Notes: generated by a model from the letters alone, not told the origin. A DNA stretch of 64,000 nt from Chloroflexus sp. Y-396-1 (GCF_000516515.1 NZ_KI911784.1:1582881-1646880), one strand, 5' to 3'; positions 18,200 to 27,987 are shown, counted from the first letter of the stretch. Numbers and translations: made by a program.

Positions 18200-18700
18200 C
18201 TATGGCGCATCCTCGGCCCACAGTACCACAACACGTCGTTCATCAAATGCGAACAAACCATGATCTAACGGCGCCTCACTGAGTGAACGCCACCCCACCA
18301 CTTCATTCCCGTGAATGTCGTAGACGGCAAAACCACCGCTCACCGCACCGTTTGTGAAAAAGCGTGCTCTAGCATCGAGCAGCGCCAGGACCCGTCTGGC
18401 TAGCTCGGTTGCCTGTGCTTCGGGAACAATCTCATCAGGATACGCCAGATCATGAGCAATAATATGGGTTGCAATCTTGAGTGCAATCCGTCGCGGTATC
18501 TCGATCCAATGTTTACCAAGCGGCTGAAAATCAAGTTCACGCGCTACTGCATCGAGAACGGTGTACGGATCAGATGGTGGCCGGTACAACCGAAAAGCAG
18601 CTCCGATGAGAGGATAACTCGCGGCGCGGGCCGTTTCGATAGCTACCCATAGCCCTTCGATTTCCGGATCGGTCTCAAGGCTTATTATTGATTGCGCCAT
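18200..18700 (-). CDS. Unknown soluble protein, 166 aa
   Basis: ATG 18700 opens a frame with no signal peptide or membrane segment and mixed helix/strand character. Features include RLYRPPSDPYTVLDAVARE, a basic stretch WIEIPRRIALKIATHIIAHD and an aromatic, acidic end RRVVVLWAEDAP. I do not recognise the family. It is divergent from transketolase. Codon use resembles its neighbours, so it is probably a real gene. Confidence 0.6.
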   Translation of the reverse strand: MAQSIISLETDPEIEGLWVAIETARAASYPLIGAAFRLYRPPSDPYTVLDAVARELDFQPLGKHWIEIPRRIALKIATHIIAHDLAYPDEIVPEAQATELARRVLALLDARARFFTNGAVSGGFAVYDIHGNEVVGWRSLSEAPLDHGLFAFDERRVVVLWAEDAP

Positions 18701-18863
18701 AATACCTCACTTCGTTAGAACCTGTTACAGGTGCAATAATAGCAAATTCGGGCGCTATGGTAACAGTCGCCGTGCAGTGAATGTCGGTGACAGTGGTATG
18801 ATTGAAAGAGTAGGGAATATCAGAACACCGCGATGAGTGTTTGCAAAGAGGAGATGCCACTTC

Positions 18864-20876
18864 ATGAACGAACCTACTACCGCCACTCTTGATCGGTTGT
18901 GCGCTAACGCGATACGGGCGTTGGCTATTGACGCAGTCCAACAGGCGAATAGTGGGCATCCCGGTATGCCGCTGGGAATGGCAGATGCTGCCTATGTGCT
19001 CTGGACGCGCTTTCTCAAGCACAATCCAAGTGATCCGCACTGGCCGAACCGTGATCGGTTCGTCCTTTCTGCCGGTCATGGGTCAATGCTGCTTTATGCG
19101 TTACTTCACCTCACCGGCTACGATCTCTCGCTCGACGACCTGAAGCAGTTTCGGCAATGGGGCAGTCGAACGCCCGGTCATCCCGAATACCACGAAACAC
19201 CTGGTGTTGAAATGACGACCGGTCCACTTGGGCAAGGCTTTGCCACCGCCGTTGGGATGGCCATTGCCGAACGCTGGCTCGCAACCAAATTCAATCGGGC
19301 CGGGTTTCCCATCGTTGATCATTACACCTACGTTATCGCCAGTGATGGCGATTTGATGGAAGGGATTTCGCACGAAGCAGCCAGCCTGGCTGGGCATTTG
19401 CGGTTAGGCAAGCTGATCGTCCTGTACGATAGCAACGATATTTCTCTGGTTGGACCAACCAAACTATCCTGGAGCGAAAGCGTCGCCGACCGGTTTGCCG
19501 CCTATGGCTGGCAGGTCTTGTATGCCGATGGTCATACGATGTCGTCGGTTGCCCTAGCGCTGGCAGAAGCGATCGCCGATGACCAACGCCCATCGCTCAT
19601 TATTACCCGTACCATTATTGGGTATGCAAGCCCGCGCGCAGGGAGCCATAAGGCGCACGGCGAACCACTGGGCGTCGAAGGTGTCAAAGCGACCAAAGAG
19701 GCATTAGGATGGCCAACAGAACCATCCTTCTACGTACCACCTGAAGTCTACGAACATATGCATCTGGCCGTAGAGGTTGGTGAAGCGCGTCAGCGTGAAT
19801 GGGAGGCGATGCTGAACCGTTACCGGGCTTCATACCCTGATCTGGCGGCTGAATGGGATCTGCTGCAACAAGGTGGACTGCCGGCGAACTGGCAAGCAGC
19901 GTTGCCGGTCTTTCCGCCTGATCCGAAAGCAAAAGGCACGCGGGTTGCGTCAGGGGCGGTGTTGCAAGCGCTGGCGCCCATCCTTCCCGGTCTCCTCGGT
20001 GGTTCAGCCGATCTTCACACCTCGGATTTTACCTATCTCGAGGGCTATGGCTCGATCAGCGGCGAAGACTTTCGTGCTCGCAACCTGCATTTCGGTGTTC
20101 GAGAGCACGCCATGGGCGCTATTCTCAATGGCATGGCATTGCACGGCGGCATTATTCCGTATGGTGGAACCTTTCTCGTGTTCAGTGACTATATGCGCCC
20201 CGCTATTCGTTTGGCGGCGCTGATGAAATTACGGGTCATCTATGTCTTCACCCACGATAGTATTGGTGTTGGTGAAGATGGGCCAACCCATCAGCCGGTC
20301 GAGCATTTAGTTGCATTGCGCGCTATTCCTAATGTATTGGTTGTGCGTCCAGCAGATGCAAATGAGGTAGCAATGGCCTGGCGCTTAGCCCTTCAGCGGA
20401 CCGATGGGCCAACCGCGATTATTCTGTCGCGCCAGAATGTGCCGACCCTCGACCGCAGCAAGCTGAGTGCTGCCGAAGGTGTGCTTCGTGGAGGGTATAT
20501 CTTGCGTGATGCTGTTTCAGCACAGACGTTGATCATTGCAACCGGTTCAGAAGTAGCACTGGCTCTTGCCGCTGCCGATCAACTCGAAGCGGAAGGGATT
20601 GCGGTACGGGTCGTGAGTATGCCCTGCCGTGAACTCTTCGATCAGCAAGAGGCATGGTATCGCGAGAAGGTGCTTCCCTCATCGATAACAGTACGGGTAG
20701 CGATTGAAGCCGGACGGTCTATCGGTTGGGAACGCTATGTCGGTTGTGAAGGGACGATTATCGGCGTGGATCGTTTTGGAGCATCGGCGCCGTTCCAACG
20801 CATCTATACTGAGTTTGGTCTGACTGTTGAACGGATTGTTGCCGTTGTGAAGCAACGTCTCTCAGCTACAGCTTGA
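18864..20876 (+). CDS. tkt: Transketolase
   Basis: 670 aa from ATG 18864 ([12 protein letters not shown]), with GAGGAG 9 nt upstream; the frame opens at 18837. It transfers two-carbon ketol units in the pentose phosphate pathway and needs thiamine diphosphate. Seen: [17 protein letters not shown], the ThDP/metal site [19 protein letters not shown], and the second-domain motif [19 protein letters not shown] with the catalytic histidines. The length is full. A strong hairpin follows 31 nt after the stop. Confidence 0.97.
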   Translation: MNEPTTATLDRLCANAIRALAIDAVQQANSGHPGMPLGMADAAYVLWTRFLKHNPSDPHWPNRDRFVLSAGHGSMLLYALLHLTGYDLSLDDLKQFRQWGSRTPGHPEYHETPGVEMTTGPLGQGFATAVGMAIAERWLATKFNRAGFPIVDHYTYVIASDGDLMEGISHEAASLAGHLRLGKLIVLYDSNDISLVGPTKLSWSESVADRFAAYGWQVLYADGHTMSSVALALAEAIADDQRPSLIITRTIIGYASPRAGSHKAHGEPLGVEGVKATKEALGWPTEPSFYVPPEVYEHMHLAVEVGEARQREWEAMLNRYRASYPDLAAEWDLLQQGGLPANWQAALPVFPPDPKAKGTRVASGAVLQALAPILPGLLGGSADLHTSDFTYLEGYGSISGEDFRARNLHFGVREHAMGAILNGMALHGGIIPYGGTFLVFSDYMRPAIRLAALMKLRVIYVFTHDSIGVGEDGPTHQPVEHLVALRAIPNVLVVRPADANEVAMAWRLALQRTDGPTAIILSRQNVPTLDRSKLSAAEGVLRGGYILRDAVSAQTLIIATGSEVALALAAADQLEAEGIAVRVVSMPCRELFDQQEAWYREKVLPSSITVRVAIEAGRSIGWERYVGCEGTIIGVDRFGASAPFQRIYTEFGLTVERIVAVVKQRLSATA

Positions 20877-20907
20877 TAGTCTGTACAACCCATGAGCATC
20901 ACTGCCT

Positions 20908-20944
20908 CCCCCCTTCCGCCTCAATATTGGCAGCGGAAGGGGGG
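20908..20944 (+). terminator. Terminator after transketolase
   Basis: CCCCCCTTCCGC (20908-20919) pairs perfectly with GCGGAAGGGGGG (20933-20944) across a 13-nt loop, followed by a T-rich tail (AACTTCTTTTAT). Confidence 0.75.
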
Positions 20945-21099
20945 AACTTCTTTTATCTTCCCTTGTTCGAGATTGAGATGAGTCCGAGTGTCACCTGTCG
21001 TGCGCACCTGATAAGGAGGTATCCGAAACCGTTCGTCTGCTTTTGACAATTTTGTCACATTCTTCGCAACTAGCCATTCATTCTCCCTACACCTGCTAA

Positions 21100-21115
21100 C
21101 GGTATGCTCATACCG
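21100..21115. promoter_or_regulatory. Short palindrome upstream of the HYR-repeat gene
   Basis: CGGTATG and CATACCG are exact inverted arms with a 2-nt centre, 70 nt before the ATG at 21185. It is a possible operator or leader hairpin. No clear -10 is visible; a TTGACA lies near 21045. Confidence 0.35.
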
Positions 21116-21184
21116 AGTACGTTCCCATTAGCGTTACATCCTGTGCTCTATAGCCCTGTATAAGCTCGCAACGGAAGGAAGGTT

Positions 21185-24100
21185 ATGCGATTCCTGTCTA
21201 CCATCACATTGCTGGTCGCACTTGGAGTAATGCTTGGAGCGATGCCAGAGATCGGTAATGCGCAGCGATCCGACAAGCCGATGTCGTCAGAAGGTTCATT
21301 TCCGGGTGGCAATCGCACGCTGAATAGTGTGATCGGTGACAATGATCAACGAATCAGTTTTGTTGCGCCATTACGCGATGCTTTTGAGCCAGATATTGCC
21401 TACAATCCGGTGACCAATCAGTACCTGGTCGTGTACGCTCGTCCTCGTGAGGGCGGTGGCAGCAATGAGTTTGAGATTTATGGTCAGTTTATTGATGCTA
21501 CCACCGGTGAGCCGGTGCCACCTACTGCACCTGGTGCTGAAGTGAGTGGGACTGCGTTTCGGATCAGTCGGAATGGAAATGATCTGGCTACCGATCCGTT
21601 TGATGCTTACAGTCCGGCGGTGAGTTACAGTGCACGCGATAATGTGTTTTTGGTGACCTGGACTGCCGACAACACCAATCCCTATATCGACTGTAGTAAC
21701 CCTGCTGCTGGTCGTGCCGGTTATCGAGCCGCTGGCGCCTATGAAATCTACGTACAGGTGGTTGCTGCCGATGGTGATTTGCTGATCCGTGATGAGTGCG
21801 GTAATCCGCAGGATGATCGCATCAGCGAGATTAATGTCTTGTTCTACCGAACTAATTTCGGTGGAAGGAATCCTGATTGGGATGCGTTCTCTCCCGACGT
21901 TGCCTACAATAGTCAGAATGGTGAATTTCTGATTTGTTGGTCAGATGACCGGGCGAATGGGTTTCTCACTCAATCTTTTGCCGAGCAAGGTGGAGAGTTT
22001 GAAATTCGCTGTCAGCGCTTTTCGCTCGATCCCCATCCGAACAGACGCTTCATCGGCCAAATCGGACCAAACGATTTTCTGGTGAGCCGTGCTGGCTTTA
22101 ATACCGGCGCTACCGGCTACGTTCGCCCCGATTATGATGCCGTGACACCGGCAATTGCTTACAATAGCGTTGATAACCAGTGGTTTGTGGTCTGGTCGGC
22201 CGATAACAATGCTAGTGGCGTCGAAGACGGTGAATTCGAGATTTATGGCCAAGTACTCGCGGCCGATGGCACACAAGCCCACCTCTTGCCTGGGATTGGA
22301 TCTAACTACCGTGACGATCACCGCATCAGTCAAACCGGTGAAACAACCGGATGTGCTAACGCTAGCTGTGATGCGTACCGCCCGGCTGTAGCATATAACC
22401 CGGACCGCAATCAATATCTGGTGGCCTGGTTCGGCGATGACGTAAATGGCTTTGAAGAGGTCTACGTTAGTTTGCGTCAGGCAACCGGCTTTGGTACTTC
22501 GGTAAGCAATCAGCGGGTCAGTTTTAGTTCTAACGGTATTGATAATCGCTTCAAGGGACTTGATGTCGATGTGGCTTACGATCCGTTCAACCGTGAATGG
22601 TTGGTCGTCTGGCGTGGCGATCCGACGGTGAATGACCGCTTCGAGATCTACGGTCAACGGTTTAATGCTGATACCGATGGGAGTATTCCGCTGACGCCGG
22701 TTGGCGGTGGTAACTTCCAGATCGGTAACACCCCGGCGCTTGCGCCGAATGCCTTTCAAGCGAGCAGCAGTGGCCTGACCCGTCCATTACCGGGAGGTGA
22801 AGCAGAAACTGCTGGCTCGACCCTGCTCAATCCGGTCAACTGGCACCGAGTTGCGCCACAAGTTGCGGCAACCGGCAGCGGGCGCTATATGGTAGTTTGG
22901 GCAGGCTATCTTGATGGAGTGGCGTCTAATCGTCAGTTCGAGGTCTTTGGGCGTCGTTTGAGTTTTGTTCCACCGACGGTACAGGCTGCTACACGTAGTG
23001 ACGGCACCACCATCACACCATTAAATAGTGGTGACCTGATCAATGCTTCAGTTAGGGAGTTGGGCTTAACCTTCGCAGAACTGTTACGCAACGGTGCCGA
23101 TGTCGCCAACTATCGTCTCGTTAGTGGTTCAGTGACTTCGTGCAGTAGCGCCGGTAGTAGTTTGATTGCCGGTGTTAATGTGAATCTGTTCACCGTAACA
23201 ATTCAGCCAACCATTCAACCATTACCTGATGGACAATATACACTGATCGCTTGTGCCACGCTGACAAGCGCTGGTGGAATTACATTGGGGAGTGATGTGG
23301 CGATCACCTTTACCATCGATACTACCGCACCGTCGCTGAGCTTGCCCGACAATATATCAGTGGAAGCTACCGATGCAAGTGGTTCAGTTGTCACCTACAC
23401 CGCTACCGCCAGCGATGCCGTGGCGGGGGCGGTTCCGGTCACCTGTACTCCGGCCAGCGGCAGCACCTTCCCGCTCGGCGTCACCACCGTCACCTGCACG
23501 GCGAGCGATCCCGCCGGGAACACGGCGACCGGCAGCTTTACCGTCACCGTCGTCGATACCACGCCACCATCACTGAGGCTGCCGGACAATCTCTCGCGTG
23601 AGGCGACCGGCCCCGCTGGAGCGGTTGTCACCTACACCGCTACCGCCAGCGATGCCGTGGCGGGGGCGGTTCCGGTCACCTGTACCCCGGCCAGCGGCAG
23701 CACCTTCCCGCTCGGCGTCACCACCGTCACCTGTACGGCGAGCGATCCCGCCGGGAACACGGCGACCGGCAGCTTTACCGTCACCGTCGTCGATACCACG
23801 CCACCATCACTGAGGCTGCCAGGCAATCTCTCGCGTGAGGCGACCGGCCCTGATGGAGCGGTTGTCACCTACACCGCTACCGCCAGCGATGCCGTGGCGG
23901 GGGCGGTTCCGGTCACCTGTACCCCGGCCAGCGGCAGCACCTTCCCGCTCGGCGTCACCACCGTCACCTGCACGGCGAGCGATCCCGCCGGGAACACGGC
24001 AACCGGCAGCTTTACCGTCACCGTCGTGGATACCACGCCACCATCACTGAGGCTGCCGGACAATCTCTCGCGTGAGGCGACCGGCCCCGCTGGAGCGGTT

Positions 24101-24802
24101 GTCACCTACACCGCTACCGCCAGCGATGCCGTGGCGGGAGCGGTTCCGGTCACCTGTACCCCGGCCAGCGGCAGCACCTTCCCGCTCGGCGTCACCACCG
24201 TCACCTGCACGGCGAGCGATCCCACCGGGAACACGGCGACCGGCAGCTTTACCGTCACCGTCGTGGATACCACGCCACCATCACTGAGGCTGCCGGACAA
24301 TCTCTCGCGTGAGGCGACCGGCCCCGCTGGAGCGGTTGTCACCTACACCGCTACCGCCAGCGATGCCGTGGCGGGGGCGGTTCCGGTCACCTGTACCCCG
24401 GCCAGCGGCAGCACCTTCCCGCTCGGCGTCACCACCGTCACCTGCTCGGCGAGCGATCCCGCCGGGAACACGGCGACCGGCAGCTTTACCGTCACCGTCG
24501 TGGATACCACGCCACCATCACTGAGGCTGCCGGACAATCTCTCGCGTGAGGCGACCGGCCCCGCTGGAGCGGTTGTCACCTACACCGCTACCGCCAGCGA
24601 TGCCGTGGCGGGAGCGGTTCCGGTCACCTGTACCCCGGCCAGCGGCAGCACCTTCCCGCTCGGCGTCACCACCGTCACCTGTACGGCGAGCGATCCCGCC
24701 GGGAACACGGCGACCGGCAGCTTTACCGTCACAATCACGCCGTCTGGAGCGCCACAGATACCGCCTCATCGTCTTTTCATCCCGATCATTACCAGGGTAT
24801 AA
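21185..24802 (+). CDS. Large secreted protein with propeller-like repeats and six HYR domains
   Basis: 1205 aa; AAGGAAGG precedes the ATG. The signal peptide has a core near LLVALGVMLGAMPEIGNA. Residues about 50-590 contain repeats of the form AYN..NQYLVVW..D..FEIYGQ, suggesting a beta-propeller. About 600-710 is a linker domain. About 711-1180 are six HYR (hyalin repeat) domains of 79 aa with paired cysteines (VPVTCTPASGS, TVTCTASDP), five nearly identical. The end reads RLFIPIITRV, a hydrophobic-Pro-Arg tail that may be a sorting or anchoring signal (inference). A surface adhesion or binding role is likely; no catalytic domain is seen. Confidence 0.85.
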   Translation: MRFLSTITLLVALGVMLGAMPEIGNAQRSDKPMSSEGSFPGGNRTLNSVIGDNDQRISFVAPLRDAFEPDIAYNPVTNQYLVVYARPREGGGSNEFEIYGQFIDATTGEPVPPTAPGAEVSGTAFRISRNGNDLATDPFDAYSPAVSYSARDNVFLVTWTADNTNPYIDCSNPAAGRAGYRAAGAYEIYVQVVAADGDLLIRDECGNPQDDRISEINVLFYRTNFGGRNPDWDAFSPDVAYNSQNGEFLICWSDDRANGFLTQSFAEQGGEFEIRCQRFSLDPHPNRRFIGQIGPNDFLVSRAGFNTGATGYVRPDYDAVTPAIAYNSVDNQWFVVWSADNNASGVEDGEFEIYGQVLAADGTQAHLLPGIGSNYRDDHRISQTGETTGCANASCDAYRPAVAYNPDRNQYLVAWFGDDVNGFEEVYVSLRQATGFGTSVSNQRVSFSSNGIDNRFKGLDVDVAYDPFNREWLVVWRGDPTVNDRFEIYGQRFNADTDGSIPLTPVGGGNFQIGNTPALAPNAFQASSSGLTRPLPGGEAETAGSTLLNPVNWHRVAPQVAATGSGRYMVVWAGYLDGVASNRQFEVFGRRLSFVPPTVQAATRSDGTTITPLNSGDLINASVRELGLTFAELLRNGADVANYRLVSGSVTSCSSAGSSLIAGVNVNLFTVTIQPTIQPLPDGQYTLIACATLTSAGGITLGSDVAITFTIDTTAPSLSLPDNISVEATDASGSVVTYTATASDAVAGAVPVTCTPASGSTFPLGVTTVTCTASDPAGNTATGSFTVTVVDTTPPSLRLPDNLSREATGPAGAVVTYTATASDAVAGAVPVTCTPASGSTFPLGVTTVTCTASDPAGNTATGSFTVTVVDTTPPSLRLPGNLSREATGPDGAVVTYTATASDAVAGAVPVTCTPASGSTFPLGVTTVTCTASDPAGNTATGSFTVTVVDTTPPSLRLPDNLSREATGPAGAVVTYTATASDAVAGAVPVTCTPASGSTFPLGVTTVTCTASDPTGNTATGSFTVTVVDTTPPSLRLPDNLSREATGPAGAVVTYTATASDAVAGAVPVTCTPASGSTFPLGVTTVTCSASDPAGNTATGSFTVTVVDTTPPSLRLPDNLSREATGPAGAVVTYTATASDAVAGAVPVTCTPASGSTFPLGVTTVTCTASDPAGNTATGSFTVTITPSGAPQIPPHRLFIPIITRV
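23318..24735 (+). repeat. Six tandem 237-bp repeats coding HYR domains
   Basis: Unit boundaries recur every 237 bp (for example at about 23553, 23790, 24027, 24264, 24501). Copies 2-6 differ by only a few bases. Copy 1 diverges in its first third, then becomes nearly identical to the rest. 237 is a multiple of 3, so copy-number change keeps the frame. Confidence 0.93.
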
Positions 24803-25266
24803 GGGCTACTCAAATGTGGTGAGTTGTGATTATTGGTGACGAACGCAGACGATACATACCGTTGGTCATCGCTCGATAGGACCTCGTCGAGTAAAGTAAT
24901 TCCTCAGAAGGGAGGGGTGGGTTTCAATCCGCTCCTCCCAACATTACTACTATGGAGCAAAGTTTCTAGTTTTCGGCTGTGATTGACATGTCAATAAACA
25001 TCATTCACGTACTCACAGTGACCCCCAACCTGGCATCTCTCACCCTCCTCCCAGCCTTTTTCGACTCCCAAACACGGAGCGGAAAGGGGATCTTGAGGCG
25101 GTTTAGTAACCCAACCCCTTCCACTGCGGTGATTGGCAGGTAGTTCGGGCGATAGCCTAGCTGCGGGCAGGTTAGGAAGCCAATTCTCCTGTTTACTTCT
25201 CTTTCTTTATCTCCTTCACCATCACCAGCAGGCAGGCAAAAACTTTGCAAACCTCATAATTGGAAC
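24803..25266. other. Intergenic region without a supported gene
   Basis: It holds a hairpin at 24910-24939 (GGGAGG / CCTCCC arms around a G-rich, T-rich middle), probably the terminator of the HYR gene, and more G/C-rich repeat-like sequence near 25160. ORFs here lack ribosome-binding sites. Confidence 0.5.
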
Positions 25267-25583
25267 CTTAGAGCGTGATCAAAAACCTGGACTGTTGATG
25301 AGTCTCGACCACGACATCGTCATAATGGTCAGGGAAATGTTGGCAGGCAACGCTTGCGTCTCCGCGACGCGCTGGAGCAGGGTTGCAATGCTTTCAGCGT
25401 CTGTGCTGCGGCACAAGCCCGGCGGCCCTCACCTTCCCCCTGGCCCCTTCCTCTTACCGTGTGGGCGAGGAAGGAGGAAAGCGGGGTGCGGGAACGAAAG
25501 AATATTGGCAACCTCCCACGCAATGGTTGCACAGGCACGGTACGTACCCGATGAGAAATCCTTGTTTTTGATCAGACTCTTAG
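25267..25583. mobile_element. MITE-like element A, 317 bp with terminal inverted repeats
   Basis: The left end (25267-25290, core TGATCAAAAACCTGG) matches the reverse complement of the right end (25560-25583, core of the complement TGATCAAAAACAAGG) with few mismatches over 24 bp. The interior has an inverted-repeat block at about 25436-25488. A second, truncated copy lies at 54218-54431. There is no transposase gene, so this is a non-autonomous element. Confidence 0.65.
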
Positions 25584-26039
25584 GGCTTTTCAACGTTTTC
25601 ACCCTACCTGGCAGAGGTACAGAGAGAGGAGAGAGAAACGAAAGTAGCAAAGGAGGGAGTCTTACCTTCTCGACAATACGTGTAGCGGTATTCAGTTTCC
25701 CATTCCGACAGCGGTCTCCCCACGCCACGCTTCTCGCGTTATTTATGTCGCTTGCGTATGGGAGGGGCAGGCGCCCTACCCGCAACACTGCCGTCGCCGA
25801 GAGCACCGGCAGGTCACCCGATTGTAGGGCCGGATACTCACCCCGCCCGCAGCCGGGGCGGTGTTCCGCACCACCAGGCCGCAGTAATGTCTGTCGCCAG
25901 CAAATCATCCATCTATCGGGATTCATTCCCCGCAATTGTAGGGGTAGGTTCCTAACCTATAAGCAGGAGGAGCTGGGGGACTGGAACCTGGCGGGTGATA
26001 GTCGGTGATGCGCCAACCGATAGGCTCCCTCTGTACATC
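25584..26039. other. Intergenic repeat-rich stretch
   Basis: 25585-25608 (GGGCTTTTCAACGTTTTC then ACCCTAC) is closely related to 61697-61720. A long ORF crossing this region (25133-26008) starts upstream of element A and reads straight through it, so I do not accept it as a gene. The rest shows no gene. Confidence 0.45.
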
Positions 26040-26047
26040 GCACATGC

Positions 26048-26155
26048 GGGCCGGAGGCCCGTGCAACCAGATACTGATGGGTACCGCATGCCGGTATCAC
26101 CCGTCGGGCGGGGATGTTGGGGCCGGAGGCCCGCGCACCCAGATACTGATGGGTG
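26048..26155. repeat. Two copies of a 72-bp repeat with a GGCCGGAGGCC palindrome
   Basis: GGGCCGGAGGCCC occurs at 26048 and 26120, each followed by a shared CCAGATACTGATGGGT. The palindromic core is related to those in the arrays at 45661 and 57294. Confidence 0.6.
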
Positions 26156-26244
26156 AGGTTCGTCGGTGTTCCGCCGCTGATATATCGTCTGGTCATCAAA
26201 GATGACCCGAAGCTAAAAACCCCTTATTGAAACCTTCAAAGGTC

Positions 26245-26273
26245 TTTTCATCTGGCGACGAATGTGATACACT
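26245..26273 (+). promoter_or_regulatory. Candidate promoter of the RRM protein gene
   Basis: TTTTCA (26245-26250), a 17-nt spacer and TACACT (26268-26273) preceded by TGA. The match to sigma-70 consensus is moderate. It implies a leader of about 220 nt. Confidence 0.4.
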
Positions 26274-26442
26274 ATAGCCGTTACACAGCGTCACGTTGCC
26301 GCGAGAGTCCGTTCGTCCGTTTGAGGCCCGATCGACTCCCCCGTCCGCAAGACCTCCACGCCAGAGGAACAGCACGCGGCGCTGTGGGCCGCCGCCCGCT
26401 CTGAGGCGAAGCGTGCGGTGTTCGTTTCGGAGGCGTGGTAGT

Positions 26443-26490
26443 GGGTACGATACCCGTGAGTGACTGCGTTGCTTATCAACGCGGAGGGAG
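26443..26490 (+). promoter_or_regulatory. Two leader hairpins just before the RRM-protein start
   Basis: GGGTA/TACCC (26443-26455, 3-nt loop) and GCGTT/AACGC (26466-26482, 7-nt loop) are followed at once by the GGAGGGAG ribosome-binding site at 26483-26490. The layout suggests post-transcriptional control, for instance by temperature or by the RNA-binding product; this is an inference. Confidence 0.4.
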
Positions 26491-26501
26491 TGGGACCGGA
26501 C

Positions 26502-26804
26502 ATGTACGTGAAGCTCTTTGTCGGCAATCTGGCCTGGAGTGTTGACGATGCAACACTTGAAGCCTTCTTTCAGGACTACGGCAATGTACGAAGTCCACGA
26601 GTGATCAATGATCGGGAGACCGGTCGATCACGTGGTTTTGGCTTTGTCGAGATGGAAGTCGCCGATGTGGCAACTGTGATTAGCCAAACCAATGGCCGTG
26701 CAATTAATGGGCGCGAAATTCGGGTAAACGAAGCGGAGGACAAGGGTTCCCGCGGCCATCGTTCTGGTGGTGATCGCGGCGGCTTCGGCGGTCGGCGTTA
26801 TTAA
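26502..26804 (+). CDS. Small RRM-type RNA-binding protein
   Basis: 100 aa from ATG 26502 (MYVKLFVGNLAW), after a GGAGGGAG site; the frame opens at 26460. A single RRM spans residues 1-80, with RNP2 KLFVGNL and RNP1 RGFGFVEM. The tail is Gly/Arg-rich (GGDRGGFGGRRY). This plan matches the cyanobacterial Rbp and other bacterial glycine-rich RNA-binding proteins, many of them cold-induced. It binds RNA in the cytoplasm; its targets are unknown. It has an unusually long leader and is followed by a strong hairpin. Confidence 0.92.
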   Translation: MYVKLFVGNLAWSVDDATLEAFFQDYGNVRSPRVINDRETGRSRGFGFVEMEVADVATVISQTNGRAINGREIRVNEAEDKGSRGHRSGGDRGGFGGRRY

Positions 26805-26857
26805 CGCTTCCCTTCGAGCCGGTCGCGCCTCAACTGGCTCGTTTGCGGGAACTATCT

Positions 26858-26880
26858 GCCCCCTGTCTGTGACAGGGGGC
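26858..26880 (+). terminator. Hairpin after the RRM gene
   Basis: GCCCCCTGTC (26858-26867) and GACAGGGGGC (26871-26880) form a perfect 10-bp stem with a 3-nt loop. The next gene starts within 21 nt, so the hairpin could also affect its translation. Confidence 0.6.
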
Positions 26881-26900
26881 GCATTGTGTCAGGACATACC

Positions 26901-27986
26901 ATGGTTATCGTCCTCTTTATTGCAGGGATTGTCCTGCTAGTCTTTGGCGCCGATCTGCTCGTGCGTGGCGCGGCTAGCCTGGCGGCCAGCCTGGGTGTTT
27001 CGCCTCTCATTATCGGTCTGACGATTGTGGCCATCGGTACCAGCTCACCGGAAATTGCAGTGAGCCTGCAAGCTGCATTCAACGCTCAGGGTGCGATCGT
27101 GTTGGGGAATATCATTGGAAGTAATATCGCGAATATCATGCTCATTCTGGGAATGGCCGCTATGTTCGGGCCGCTTCCGGTTGATCGAGCGATTCTTCGC
27201 CGCGATCTACCGGTTATGATCGGCGCTTCACTGCTCACATTCTTGCTGGCGCTTGACCGCACGCTATCGCGAATCGATGGTATTATCATGCTCCTCGGTC
27301 TGACAGCGTATCTCTGGGTAATGTGGCCGCGCAACGAACATCACGACGCGCTTCATCAATCACACCTACCACAGCGACGATTGCGCGCTCTGCTACTGCA
27401 ACTGGCGATGGTTGCTGGAGGTCTGGCTCTTCTCATTGTAGGAGCACGCTGGTTGGTCGATGGGGCAGTAACCTTTGCAACCTGGCTTGGGGTAAGTGAG
27501 TTGATCATTGGGCTAACTATCGTGGCGGTTGGTACTTCGCTACCAGAGATTGCCACGTCGGTGATTGCTGGTCTACGCGGAGAACGAGACATTGCTGTTG
27601 GTAATGTGGTCGGCAGTAATGTGCTCAATTTGTTACTGGTGCTTGGCACAACGATGGTGTTATCACCACAGCCAATCGCTGTTCCCGAGGTTACTATCGC
27701 ACTCGATCTACCGGTGATGGTCGGCGCAGCGCTGATTTGTCTGCCGATCTTCTTTACCCGTCGGATCGTTTCTCGGCGCGAAGGCAGTCTCTTGCTGGTG
27801 TACTACCTAAGCTATACCCTGTATCTAGTATTGAGTGCCACCGGCAGTGATGAATTACCGGTGTACAATACTATTGTCGGTCTGATTTTGATCCCATTGA
27901 CCGTTGTTTTGCTGGTCGTGCGTGCCTTACGCTGGTTAGGTGAAGAGCGTCGGCAGCAACGCTTGTCTACCAATACTCGTGAATAG
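26901..27986 (+). CDS. CaCA-family sodium/calcium-type exchanger
   Basis: 361 aa from ATG 26901 (MVIVLFIAGIVLLVFGADLL), with AGGA 8 nt upstream; a GTG at 26886 is an alternative, but its Shine-Dalgarno lies inside a hairpin. Ten or so TM helices carry the two inverted alpha-repeats: GTSSPEIAVSLQAA with LGNIIGSNIANI, and GTSLPEIATSVIAG with VGNVVGSNVLNL. These are the ion-binding motifs of K+-independent or -dependent Na+/Ca2+ antiporters (YrbG type). It sits in the cytoplasmic membrane. The next gene starts 1 nt after its stop. Confidence 0.92.
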   Translation: MVIVLFIAGIVLLVFGADLLVRGAASLAASLGVSPLIIGLTIVAIGTSSPEIAVSLQAAFNAQGAIVLGNIIGSNIANIMLILGMAAMFGPLPVDRAILRRDLPVMIGASLLTFLLALDRTLSRIDGIIMLLGLTAYLWVMWPRNEHHDALHQSHLPQRRLRALLLQLAMVAGGLALLIVGARWLVDGAVTFATWLGVSELIIGLTIVAVGTSLPEIATSVIAGLRGERDIAVGNVVGSNVLNLLLVLGTTMVLSPQPIAVPEVTIALDLPVMVGAALICLPIFFTRRIVSRREGSLLLVYYLSYTLYLVLSATGSDELPVYNTIVGLILIPLTVVLLVVRALRWLGEERRQQRLSTNTRE

Positions 27987-27987
27987 C

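Noticed and set aside
21941-22759. 272-codon minus-strand ORF inside the HYR gene
   Set aside because: It is antisense to the well-supported secreted protein, with no family resemblance.
23395-24769. Series of 78-codon ORFs on the minus strand within the HYR gene
   Set aside because: They are exact shadows of the 237-bp repeats, spaced by the repeat length; the + strand product has a signal peptide and real domains.
25133-26008. 291-codon ORF on the + strand
   Set aside because: It reads through MITE-like element A and adjoining repeats, has no ribosome-binding site and resembles no protein; the similar short ORF at 54277 exists only because the repeat is shared.
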